From Parasphingorhabdus halotolerans (GTDB lineage: Bacteria > Pseudomonadota > Alphaproteobacteria > Sphingomonadales > Sphingomonadaceae): a DNA stretch of 64,000 nucleotides. The translations under genes were made by a program, and so were the position numbers. This document shows positions 57,023-64,000 of the stretch, one piece after another. The stretch's first letter is position 1. Every line of letters starts with the position of its first letter. The notes below the pieces were generated by a model that ran no database searches, was not told the DNA's origin, and was given only the letters and a program-made list of their open reading frames with translations. The stretch lies in assembly GCF_012516475.1 (NCBI RefSeq), contig NZ_CP051217.1, forward strand, positions 2,790,001 to 2,854,000, read 5' to 3'.

Positions 57023-57419
57023 CGGGGTGATTACCTTTTCTTCGCGTGGTGAAATTGACAGCAAATGCCGCTTTTATTTTCTGTGACTTTTGGCTGGAAG
57101 CACTGCAAAACCAAGAAATATTTCCGACCATTGTGGCGCAAAGTGCGACTTTGCAAAAGTGGAGTGGTTGCCGGGTTGAACATGCGCAAATCCATCATCG
57201 TGCGAGCATAACGCGGTGAACGGATGTAGGACAGAGTCGATTGGGCTTGCTTGCTGGCAGGATCATCACTCGGGTTTAACTGAGTGATTAAGTTAGGGGA
57301 AGCGGGAAATTTGACGCCAAGTGTCGGATACCGATGCTTGGCGGCTGGTTCATTACGAAACAGTCTTGGCGATAAGTCGCCAAATATATCCTAAAGGTTG
57401 TTGCCAGTATTTTTTCGAC
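57023..57419. other. Upstream region of the carboxylase gene
   Basis: 397 bases with no gene that I can support. It includes the palindrome at 57138-57154 and a second inverted repeat around actcgggtttaactgagt (57270 region), which may terminate transcription coming from the lipoprotein/membrane pair on the right. Confidence 0.5.
57138..57154. promoter_or_regulatory. Candidate operator upstream of acyl-CoA carboxylase
   Basis: GCAAAGT-GCG-ACTTTGC, perfect 7-base arms, 116 bp ahead of the carboxylase start, running into TTTGCAAA. Regulators of short-chain acyl-CoA metabolism of the PccR/RamB/ScfR group bind TTTGCAAA-type sites, so this could be their operator. The link is by motif only. Confidence 0.4.
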
Positions 57420-57962
57420 TCATTTGCGACCCGCAATCACTGCGCCAATCGTCGCAATGAGTGCGGTCGTAAAAACAAGCCACGTTGTAACCAGCCCAAA
57501 TTCAACGATTGATACCGAGAGCCGGGTCCACAACTGGCGAGTATCCCATTGGGCATCAGCCAGCGCACTTGAAGGAAGGTCGGGGCAACTATTGCCAAAG
57601 ACCGCCAAGGCTGCGGTAGTGCATTCATATCCCCTCACTATCCGGATATCCGGTCCCGGTCCCGGTTCTACAAATAGTGAATAAGCAAAAAAATAGGTAA
57701 GCAAACCAGCGATCATCAAGATCGCGCAAACCGCAATCATCCGTGACCGATATTTGACAGTTGCGTTTCGGGCCTTGTTCCAGACAATCAGCGCACAAGC
57801 GACTGACAAGGCAGCACCAACATATTTTATTTGCGGATAGGATGGTGGATCAAGTCCGGCAAAATTGGCGAAAAACGTCAGTAGAGCAGCACCACTGGCC
57901 AATCCGATAACAAGACCCATATTATCCGTGAAATCCTTAAGGGTAGTGCGCTCTTTCGTCAT
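57420..57962 (-). CDS. Hypothetical four-helix membrane protein
   Basis: A 180-residue protein with four hydrophobic helices (about 15-35, 47-62, 75-97 and 152-177) and a periplasmic or cytoplasmic loop of about 50 residues between the third and fourth that contains two cysteines (YECTT, NSCPDL), possibly a disulfide. No family recognised. It overlaps the upstream lipoprotein gene by four bases (ATGA), so the two are made together and probably work together at the inner membrane. Confidence 0.75.
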   Translation of the reverse strand: MTKERTTLKDFTDNMGLVIGLASGAALLTFFANFAGLDPPSYPQIKYVGAALSVACALIVWNKARNATVKYRSRMIAVCAILMIAGLLTYFFAYSLFVEPGPGPDIRIVRGYECTTAALAVFGNSCPDLPSSALADAQWDTRQLWTRLSVSIVEFGLVTTWLVFTTALIATIGAVIAGRK

Positions 57963-58885
57963 GGTGCCCTCAATGTTATTACATTTGTTTCCGATAGTTC
58001 ATCAGCGACCGCAGATTTTGTGCCTTTTCGTTTTTTACCATTCGGCCAGCTGGCCTGGTAGATGTAGTTACCGGATAGACGCATCCGGTCACCGTCTGAA
58101 ATTTCCTCCCAACCCCGACAGTTCCCATTCACATTCCAAGGATCTTGCTTGCGAAATCGGCATAGTTCGAAATCAAATTTTCCTATAATCCAGCCGACAC
58201 CATTATCCGGTTTAAACACGATATCAAATGGCTCGTCAAAAGCGCCGCATCCTCCTTCCCAAATGATTTGAGGCATATCTGGCTGGTATTCCAGTCTTAA
58301 TATATTCATGGTTTCAGCGAGTTTTTGTTGGTACTGATCGCGTGTTTCCGTTCCCAAATATGCACCATTGCTGTCCCGCATTTCTTTCAACATCGATTGA
58401 ATATAGCCTTCGAGCGGCTGATTTATTACTTGATTGGAATAACCCAATCGATTCAGGAAAGATCTCGTAATTTCACTGTAAGTAGCCAGCTCTTCGATCT
58501 GCCGGCTTTGCGTTTCGCCTGAAGTTAATCTGTCTGCATCGTTTTCATCGGTAGATTGAGGTTGCGAGCCAAAGCTGCTGAACGATCCACAGTCGGCCAG
58601 ATCAGTTGTACCAGCCTCGAAGTAGGATTTGAAAAAGCTGAATTGTTTTTCCAAATTCGGATCAGCGTATAGTGTGTTTTTTCGCTGGCCCATTATCGTC
58701 CTCGCAACGTGTTGAGCCTCATTAAATCTGTCGTCAAGGCCATTCGGGCCGGAAAATGCAGATGTGTTTGCGTCTTCCGGTTCTTGGTTCTGATCCAGCC
58801 ATGATTGGCTATCATCGCTTGCCTTATCCGGCTCGCCGCAAGCACCCAATAGGATGATTGTGGAAAACAGAAGCCATCTTGCCAT
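57959..58885 (-). CDS. Hypothetical lipoprotein
   Basis: A 308-residue lipoprotein: signal with LGAC (Cys16), an acidic, Ser/Asp/Gln-rich linker (about 17-45), then a mostly helical region (about 50-190) and a C-terminal beta-like region with WEGGCGAFDEPFDIVF, FELCRFRKQDP and NGNCRGWEE. Five cysteines in the mature part suggest disulfides. No known domain is recognised. It is followed by a four-helix membrane protein in the same operon and preceded by another small lipoprotein gene. Confidence 0.75.
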   Translation of the reverse strand: MARWLLFSTIILLGACGEPDKASDDSQSWLDQNQEPEDANTSAFSGPNGLDDRFNEAQHVARTIMGQRKNTLYADPNLEKQFSFFKSYFEAGTTDLADCGSFSSFGSQPQSTDENDADRLTSGETQSRQIEELATYSEITRSFLNRLGYSNQVINQPLEGYIQSMLKEMRDSNGAYLGTETRDQYQQKLAETMNILRLEYQPDMPQIIWEGGCGAFDEPFDIVFKPDNGVGWIIGKFDFELCRFRKQDPWNVNGNCRGWEEISDGDRMRLSGNYIYQASWPNGKKRKGTKSAVADELSETNVITLRAP

Positions 58886-59007
58886 TTTCTTCCCTTTCAG
58901 GATCGGGAATAAATATACTGGATACTACTATCAAATAACGTTTTTAACCATTTTATAGACCCGGAATAAACAAATTTTTACCTCCGGAACCGGATGGTGA
59001 AATACAG

Positions 59008-59379
59008 CTAACGTTTGCATGGGCCAAGCGTTTCTGATGCGGCATGGCCATTGTCTGCATGCTGAACTTCCAGACCTGTCAAGCATGGAGAAGCGCCATC
59101 AATCTGCGATAAAACTCTGTAGTTTCCAAGCCTCATATATTTATTTTTGGGTAAGTTGATAGGCTGGCTCCAGAATTTGCATTCGGACGGATTCATGATG
59201 TTCAGTCCGCTGGCTTCGCATCTCTTTGCATCAAATTCTGATATATATCGAAATTGCCCTGTGCCAGCTTGTGAATTGAATGCGACTGGTGCCATAGCAA
59301 CACAGCCTGAAAGCGAGCTTGCCAATATTGTGACGCAAAGCCGCTTTTTGGATCCGCTAAAAGAAGGTGATACCGCCAA
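59008..59379 (-). CDS. Hypothetical small lipoprotein
   Basis: A 123-residue protein with signal ASSLSGC (lipidated Cys26) and mature part with five further cysteines (KRCEASGLN, PSECKFW, ASPCLTG, LGPCKR). TTG 59379 is the start, with GAGG six bases upstream; the next in-frame ATG would miss the signal. No family recognised. It lies 122 bp upstream of the larger lipoprotein on the same strand and resembles it in cysteine content and acidity. Confidence 0.65.
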   Translation of the reverse strand: MAVSPSFSGSKKRLCVTILASSLSGCVAMAPVAFNSQAGTGQFRYISEFDAKRCEASGLNIMNPSECKFWSQPINLPKNKYMRLGNYRVLSQIDGASPCLTGLEVQHADNGHAASETLGPCKR

Positions 59380-59726
59380 CGTAAACCTCTACTGTTTTCA
59401 AATACAATGGAGCATAGAAAATAACTGATGTCAAAAAGCAAAAGATGTGTTTCTCTGTCGCATGAACAAAGGTGGTTGCGCTATTGATTTGCAAGCAATT
59501 GCACAAAAGACTGTTATCAATATTGTGTCCGCACCGGCTTCACAGCCCAGCAATATCCGTGGCCCAAAGCGGTCCTTTTGCACCTGTTTAATATGCTCCC
59601 GGGCAAAAGCCTGATTTCCAATCGTTACCCATTGTGATACTCATCGGGCTTGTTCGATTTTCGCGCTTTATTTTATGCCGTGCCGCATCTTTTTGTGACT
59701 GAACCATGGCCTTGCTGGAGAAAAAA
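59380..59726. other. Intergenic region before the beta-oxidation genes
   Basis: 347 bases without a supported gene. It carries promoters for the lipoprotein (minus) and the fadJ-like gene (plus). GGAG at 59718-59721 is the ribosome site for the latter. No strong palindromic operator seen. Confidence 0.5.
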
Positions 59727-61763
59727 ATGTCTGTAGTTACCACTGAAAAACATCAAAATATTCTGGTCATTGTCTCGAATAATCCGCCGGTCAATGCTCT
59801 GGGTGGAGCGGTTCGCCAAGGACTCGTTGATGGGATTGACGAGGCACTGTCGGACGATGCGGTCGAGGCTGTGGTCATTCGCTGTGATGGTCGGACGTTT
59901 TTCGCTGGCGCGGATATTACAGAATTTGGAAAACCGATGCAGGGGCCCAATCTCGGTGAGGCGCTTGATCGTTTGGAGGCAAGCAGCAAGCCCGTCGTCG
60001 CAGCGATCCACGGCACGGCTTTGGGCGGCGGCTGCGAGGTTGCGCTGGCGTGCCACTATCGTGTTGCGGTTCCTTCTGCGAAAATGGGCTTGCCGGAAGT
60101 GAAGCTGGGATTGATTCCAGGTGCTGCCGGAACCCAGCGATTGCCGCGCGTGGTTGGCGCTGCGGCTGCCTTGCCGATGGTGGTGATCGGCAATCCGATT
60201 TCTGCGAAACAGGCGCACGCTATCGGTCTGGTTGACAAGGTGGTTGGTGAAGACAGTCTGGCCGATGATGCCATAGCCTTTGCGCGAGAACAAATTGGCA
60301 AGGCGCCGCCGAGGTCGTCTGAGGGCACGGCCAATGAAGACGGCATCAGGAATCCTGCGATATTTGACGAGTTCCGGCAGAAAAACGGCCGTAAAATTCG
60401 CGGGTTCGAGGCTCCCGAAGCAGGCATTCAGGCGGTGAAAGCAGCCGGTGAACTCTCCTATTCCGATGGCGTAGCCAAAGAGCGGGAATTGTTCATGAAG
60501 CTGATGACCGGGACCCAGTCGGCGGCCATGCGGCATTATTTCTTTGCCGAACGCGCGGCCAACAAGATTGACGGCATTGATCCTAAAATTGACCTCATCC
60601 CGATCAAGAAGGTCGGCATTTTGGGCGCCGGGACGATGGGTGGTGGCATAGGTATGAACTTTCTGTCGGCTGGCATTCCCGTGACCATTGTCGAGTTGAA
60701 AGAGGAAGCGTTGGAACGCGGCGTTAATGTCATCCGCAAAAACTACGAGAATACGGCCAAGCGTGGCCGGATGACCGAGCAGCAGGTTGAAGATGCCATG
60801 AGCATTTTGACGCCTAGCCTGTCTTATGACGATCTCGCCGATTGCGATCTGGTGATCGAAGCGGTGTTCGAGAATATGGATGTGAAAAAGGAAGTGTTCA
60901 CCAAGCTGGACGGGATTGTAAAGCAGGGCGCGATCCTTGCCAGCAACACCAGCTATTTGAATATTGACGAGATCGCTGCGGTGACCAAGCGCCCGGAATA
61001 TGTGCTCGGTTTGCATTTTTTCTCACCCGCCAATGTGATGAAATTGCTCGAAATCGTGCGCGGCGAGAAGACCGCAGATGATGTGCTGATGACCGCGATG
61101 AAGCTGTCCAAACAGATCGGTAAAGTCGCAGCAGTTTCCGGCGTCTGCCCCGGCTTTATAGGCAACCGGATGCTCAGCCCGCGTCAGGAACAGGCCAATC
61201 TGATGATCATGGAAGGCGCCAATTACTGGGATGTGGACGATGTGCTTCTGGAATTCGGTTTTCCGATGGGGCCGTTTCAAATGTCTGATCTGGCCGGTGT
61301 CGATATTGGCTGGCATCGTGATCCGGAGCGCATCGAAACCTTGCGGGACGCCCTATGTGCCGTGGGTCGCTGGGGACAGAAAGTCGGCAAAGGCTTCTAC
61401 GATTATGATGAAGCGCGGCAACGTACGCCTTCTGACGAGGTCAAGCAGATCATCGCGGAATTCGCGGCCAAAGCTGGCAAGGAACAACGCGAGATTTCGA
61501 AGGACGAAATTCGCGAACGGTTGCTCTACCCGATGGTCAACGAAGGCGCGAAAATCCTCGAGGAAGGCATGGCGCAGCGCGCAAGTGATATCGATGTGGT
61601 CTGGATCAATGGCTACGGCTGGCCGCTTTATACCGGCGGCCCGATGTTCTGGGCCGATACGGTTGGGCTCGACAATCTAGTTGCCGGCCTGGAAAAACAT
61701 GGGCTGCCGGTTGCGGACCTGCTTCAGAAGAAGGCAGCCGTAGGAGGCAAGTTTAACGGGTAG
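59727..61763 (+). CDS. Bifunctional enoyl-CoA hydratase/3-hydroxyacyl-CoA dehydrogenase
   Basis: A 678-residue fatty-acid oxidation enzyme, FadB/FadJ-like. Residues 1-190 are the hydratase/isomerase part ([41 protein letters not shown] with the catalytic Glu pair), and from about 295 the NAD-binding dehydrogenase part with [25 protein letters not shown] and a final duplicated C-terminal domain. It converts enoyl-CoA to 3-ketoacyl-CoA in two steps. ATG 59727 has GGAG upstream and is preferred to 59706. The acyl-CoA synthetase follows 30 bp later. Confidence 0.95.
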   Translation: MSVVTTEKHQNILVIVSNNPPVNALGGAVRQGLVDGIDEALSDDAVEAVVIRCDGRTFFAGADITEFGKPMQGPNLGEALDRLEASSKPVVAAIHGTALGGGCEVALACHYRVAVPSAKMGLPEVKLGLIPGAAGTQRLPRVVGAAAALPMVVIGNPISAKQAHAIGLVDKVVGEDSLADDAIAFAREQIGKAPPRSSEGTANEDGIRNPAIFDEFRQKNGRKIRGFEAPEAGIQAVKAAGELSYSDGVAKERELFMKLMTGTQSAAMRHYFFAERAANKIDGIDPKIDLIPIKKVGILGAGTMGGGIGMNFLSAGIPVTIVELKEEALERGVNVIRKNYENTAKRGRMTEQQVEDAMSILTPSLSYDDLADCDLVIEAVFENMDVKKEVFTKLDGIVKQGAILASNTSYLNIDEIAAVTKRPEYVLGLHFFSPANVMKLLEIVRGEKTADDVLMTAMKLSKQIGKVAAVSGVCPGFIGNRMLSPRQEQANLMIMEGANYWDVDDVLLEFGFPMGPFQMSDLAGVDIGWHRDPERIETLRDALCAVGRWGQKVGKGFYDYDEARQRTPSDEVKQIIAEFAAKAGKEQREISKDEIRERLLYPMVNEGAKILEEGMAQRASDIDVVWINGYGWPLYTGGPMFWADTVGLDNLVAGLEKHGLPVADLLQKKAAVGGKFNG

Positions 61764-61793
61764 GTTTACGCCTATCGATCGGGAGAGAAAAAT

Positions 61794-63542
61794 TTGTCAG
61801 CTGAAGCCATAGATCCACTGGAAAAGTGGACACCGCCTGCTGGATGGCCTGTGCGATCACGCAAGGACGTCGACGCGCTGCTATGTGCGCCGGGCCAGCC
61901 GTTTGAAATGGAAATGGTCGATATTGACGGTGTAGCGACCCGCGTCTGGAAAAATGCGCATCCCACGCTGGCCGCTATGGCGGAACATGCGCGCGGCCAT
62001 GGCGACAGCGAATTTCTGATATATGCGGATGAGCGCGTCACTTATGATAGCTGGTATCGGGCAGTGGCCGTTTTGGCCGTAGAGCTTCAGAAAATCGGTG
62101 TGTCCAAGGGAGATCGTGTCTCGCTTGCGATGCGCAATTTGCCGGAATGGCCGGTGATTTTCTTTGCTGCCGCTTCGATCGGAGCCATTGTTGTTCCGCT
62201 CAACGCCTGGTGGACGGATCTGGAGCTGGTTTTTGGTCTCGCCAATTCCGGCACGAGTGTGCTTCTCTGTGATGCCGAGCGATGGGACCGCATACTTCCG
62301 CATAGGTCGGACCTGCCTGATTTGAAACATGTCATCGTGGCGCGCAGTCAAGGCCCATTGGCGGGTTCGGCCCGCACACTGGAAGAAATTATCGGTCGAC
62401 CGAATGGCTATGCCAAGCTGCCTGATATTAATCTGCCGACTGGAGATATATCGCCCGATGATCCGGCGACGATTTTCTATACTAGCGGCACAACTGGACA
62501 GCCCAAAGGCGCGCTTGGTTCGCATCGCAACCTCACTACAAACGCCGTTTCAGTGGGTTACTCGGGCGCAGCCCAAGCGCTGCGGCGCGGCGATGAATTG
62601 CCCGAGCCTACGGTCCGGGTTGGGTTAACGGTTGTGCCCATGTTTCATTGTACCGCCTGTTCCGCCATCATGATGCCGACCGTTCACGGAGGGCACAAGA
62701 TGATCTTCCTGCACAAATGGGACACGGTGCAGGCGATGGAAATTATCGAGCGGGAAAAGGTCAATGCCACTGGCGGCGTGCCGTTTATTGCGTGGCAATT
62801 GATCGAACATCCGGACCGGAACAAATATGATCTGAGTTCCATCGATTCCATAAGCTATGGCGGCGCGCCTTCCGCGCCGGAGCTGGCACGCAAAATCCAC
62901 GAAGTTTTTGGCGCGCTGCCCGGCAACGGCTGGGGCATGACCGAAACCATGGCAACAGTGACTTCGCATAGCGCCGAGGATTATCTCAATCGCCCAACCA
63001 GTTGTGGTCCGCCGGTAGCTGCGGCCGACCTGAAAATCATGAGCGAAGATAGAAGCAACGAATTACCCATTGGCGAAGTGGGTGAACTATGGGCGCGTGG
63101 CCCGATGGTCGTGAAAGGCTATTGGAACCGTCCGGAAGCGACCGCCGAGACCTTCGTCGAAGGCTGGGTCCGGACCGGCGATCTGGCTCGACTGGATGAT
63201 GAAGGCTTCTGCCATATTGTCGACCGCGCAAAAGACATGATCATCCGCGGTGGAGAAAATATCTACTCATCCGAAGTTGAGAATGTCCTCTATGATCATC
63301 CGGCGGTGATGGACGCAGCTTTAATCGGCATCGATCACAAAACGTTGGGCGAGGAGCCAGCGGCGATTGTGCAGTTGGTGCCCGGTAAAACCGCCAGTGA
63401 AGCGGAATTACAGGAGTGGGTGCGGGAGCGCCTGGCAAATTTCAAAGTGCCGGTAAAAGTCCTGTTCAGCACGGAGAGCTTGCCCCGCAATGCCAATGGA
63501 AAAATCCTGAAGAAGGATCTGAAGTCGCTTTTTGAGGGTTAA
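61794..63542 (+). CDS. Fatty-acid/acyl-CoA synthetase (AMP-forming)
   Basis: A 582-residue class I adenylating enzyme that activates a carboxylic acid to its CoA thioester. AMP site YTSGTTGQPKGAL (about 225-237), GWGMTETMA (A5), TGDL (A7 Asp), RGGENIYSSEVE and the C-terminal catalytic Lys in ANGKILKKDL. The start is TTG 61794, with GGGAGAG upstream. Placed after the beta-oxidation enzyme it probably feeds the same pathway; preferred chain length is not readable. Confidence 0.93.
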   Translation: MSAEAIDPLEKWTPPAGWPVRSRKDVDALLCAPGQPFEMEMVDIDGVATRVWKNAHPTLAAMAEHARGHGDSEFLIYADERVTYDSWYRAVAVLAVELQKIGVSKGDRVSLAMRNLPEWPVIFFAAASIGAIVVPLNAWWTDLELVFGLANSGTSVLLCDAERWDRILPHRSDLPDLKHVIVARSQGPLAGSARTLEEIIGRPNGYAKLPDINLPTGDISPDDPATIFYTSGTTGQPKGALGSHRNLTTNAVSVGYSGAAQALRRGDELPEPTVRVGLTVVPMFHCTACSAIMMPTVHGGHKMIFLHKWDTVQAMEIIEREKVNATGGVPFIAWQLIEHPDRNKYDLSSIDSISYGGAPSAPELARKIHEVFGALPGNGWGMTETMATVTSHSAEDYLNRPTSCGPPVAAADLKIMSEDRSNELPIGEVGELWARGPMVVKGYWNRPEATAETFVEGWVRTGDLARLDDEGFCHIVDRAKDMIIRGGENIYSSEVENVLYDHPAVMDAALIGIDHKTLGEEPAAIVQLVPGKTASEAELQEWVRERLANFKVPVKVLFSTESLPRNANGKILKKDLKSLFEG

Positions 63543-64000
63543 TCGCTTGGTGGTGTCAACCGGATAAGGCCCTCTTGCACGGCGGACGCAACCAACTTGC
63601 CATCCTGCGTGTAAAGCGAACCGCGATTGAGACCGCGCATATGGCCGGTCCAGTCGCTATCCATCACATAGCAAATCCATTGGTCCATCCTGAAATCATC
63701 GTGGAACCACATGGCATGATCGAGACTGGTCGAGAATAGCCCGGGCGTGGTCCAGTGCAGGCCGTGCGGGATCATCGAAGTCGAGAGCAACCCCATATCC
63801 GAAGCGAAAGCCAGGGCCGCGCAATGTGTAAGCGGATCATCGGGCAGCGGGGCAACGGTCTTGAACCATTGATAATGGCGCGCAGGCTCGGTTTTTCCTT
63901 CCGGGCGGAAGCTGCGCACATCAAAGGGCCGGGGCAAGCTTGCCCGCTCGAGATGCTCATCTGATACCTGCGGGTTGCGGGCTATATGTTCCATCATGCT
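63539..64000 (-). CDS. tesB: Acyl-CoA thioesterase II (TesB), partial at window edge
   Basis: The C-terminal half (about 153 residues) of a TesB double-hotdog thioesterase; the 5' end is cut by the window edge and the frame is still open there. Recognisable are ALAFASDMGLLSTSM, LDHAMWFHDDFRMDQW (catalytic Asp/His region) and SLYTQDGKLVASAVQEGLIR, the closing signature. It hydrolyses medium- to long-chain acyl-CoAs. Its stop overlaps that of the acyl-CoA synthetase. Confidence 0.93.
   Translation of the reverse strand, partial: SMMEHIARNPQVSDEHLERASLPRPFDVRSFRPEGKTEPARHYQWFKTVAPLPDDPLTHCAALAFASDMGLLSTSMIPHGLHWTTPGLFSTSLDHAMWFHDDFRMDQWICYVMDSDWTGHMRGLNRGSLYTQDGKLVASAVQEGLIRLTPPSD

Noticed and set aside
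59673..61016. 447-codon minus-strand frame
   Set aside because: It lies opposite the FadB/FadJ-like gene; composition and lack of motifs mark it as a shadow.

Overview
The window looks like a chromosomal segment of a sphingomonad alphaproteobacterium, of the marine Sphingorhabdus/Parasphingorhabdus/Sphingopyxis type. The basis is the order 23S-5S-tRNA-fMet, a Mic60/mitofilin-like gene directly behind hemC-hemD, small conserved proteins of the kind I associate with sphingomonads, REP-like palindromes, and a moderate GC content with heavy use of GTG/TTG starts. The genus is inference; no 16S sequence is present.

Layout. 1-3.7 kb is the distal half of an rRNA operon (spacer with a boxA-like site, 23S, 5S, terminator, initiator tRNA-Met, second terminator). 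3.8-16.6 kb carries housekeeping and stress genes: isoaspartyl peptidase, ispG, a dienelactone hydrolase, a histone-deacetylase-like enzyme, an Rrf2 regulator divergent from a membrane/AhpD-like fusion, a GspN-like protein, a luciferase-like oxidoreductase, nhaA, a DUF885-type lipoprotein, an amino acid permease, a broken copy of the DUF885 3' end, and a GFA protein. 16.8-20.7 kb is a three-gene envelope-glycan cassette (UGM-like flavoprotein, GtrA, GT-C-like membrane protein). 21-28 kb has msrB, a frameshifted P450, and a likely catabolic unit (Gfo/Idh/MocA, aldo/keto reductase, TauD-like dioxygenase, sodium symporter).

29.7-32.6 kb is the most unusual part. A subtilisin-like protease without a signal peptide is followed by a DUF6065-like protein. 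Facing them are a lipoprotein whose C-terminus matches the protease's own propeptide-like region and a solo LuxR-type regulator. 33-44.9 kb returns to core functions: NatAB-like ABC exporter, queG, EI24/CysZ protein, adenosine-kinase-like PfkB, flippase, gpsA, tsaD, hemC, hemD, mic60. 44.9-54.8 kb holds thioesterases, an oligopeptidase B whose signal peptide is cut by an amber codon, an Xaa-Pro aminopeptidase, tRNA-Thr, an isolated lptB-like ATPase, a haloalkane dehalogenase and two endonuclease/exonuclease/phosphatase proteins. 54.9-64 kb is acyl-CoA metabolism (acyl-CoA carboxylase beta chain, bifunctional beta-oxidation enzyme, acyl-CoA synthetase, TesB) surrounding a small group of unknown lipoprotein/membrane genes.

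Four genes (P450, EI24/CysZ, tsaD, an endonuclease) are each interrupted by what looks like loss of a single base. In three of them the lost base is a G in a TGGCG context. Because tsaD is normally essential, sequence or assembly error is the leading explanation, and these four breaks should be checked before any is called a pseudogene. No insertion sequence, prophage or CRISPR array is visible.
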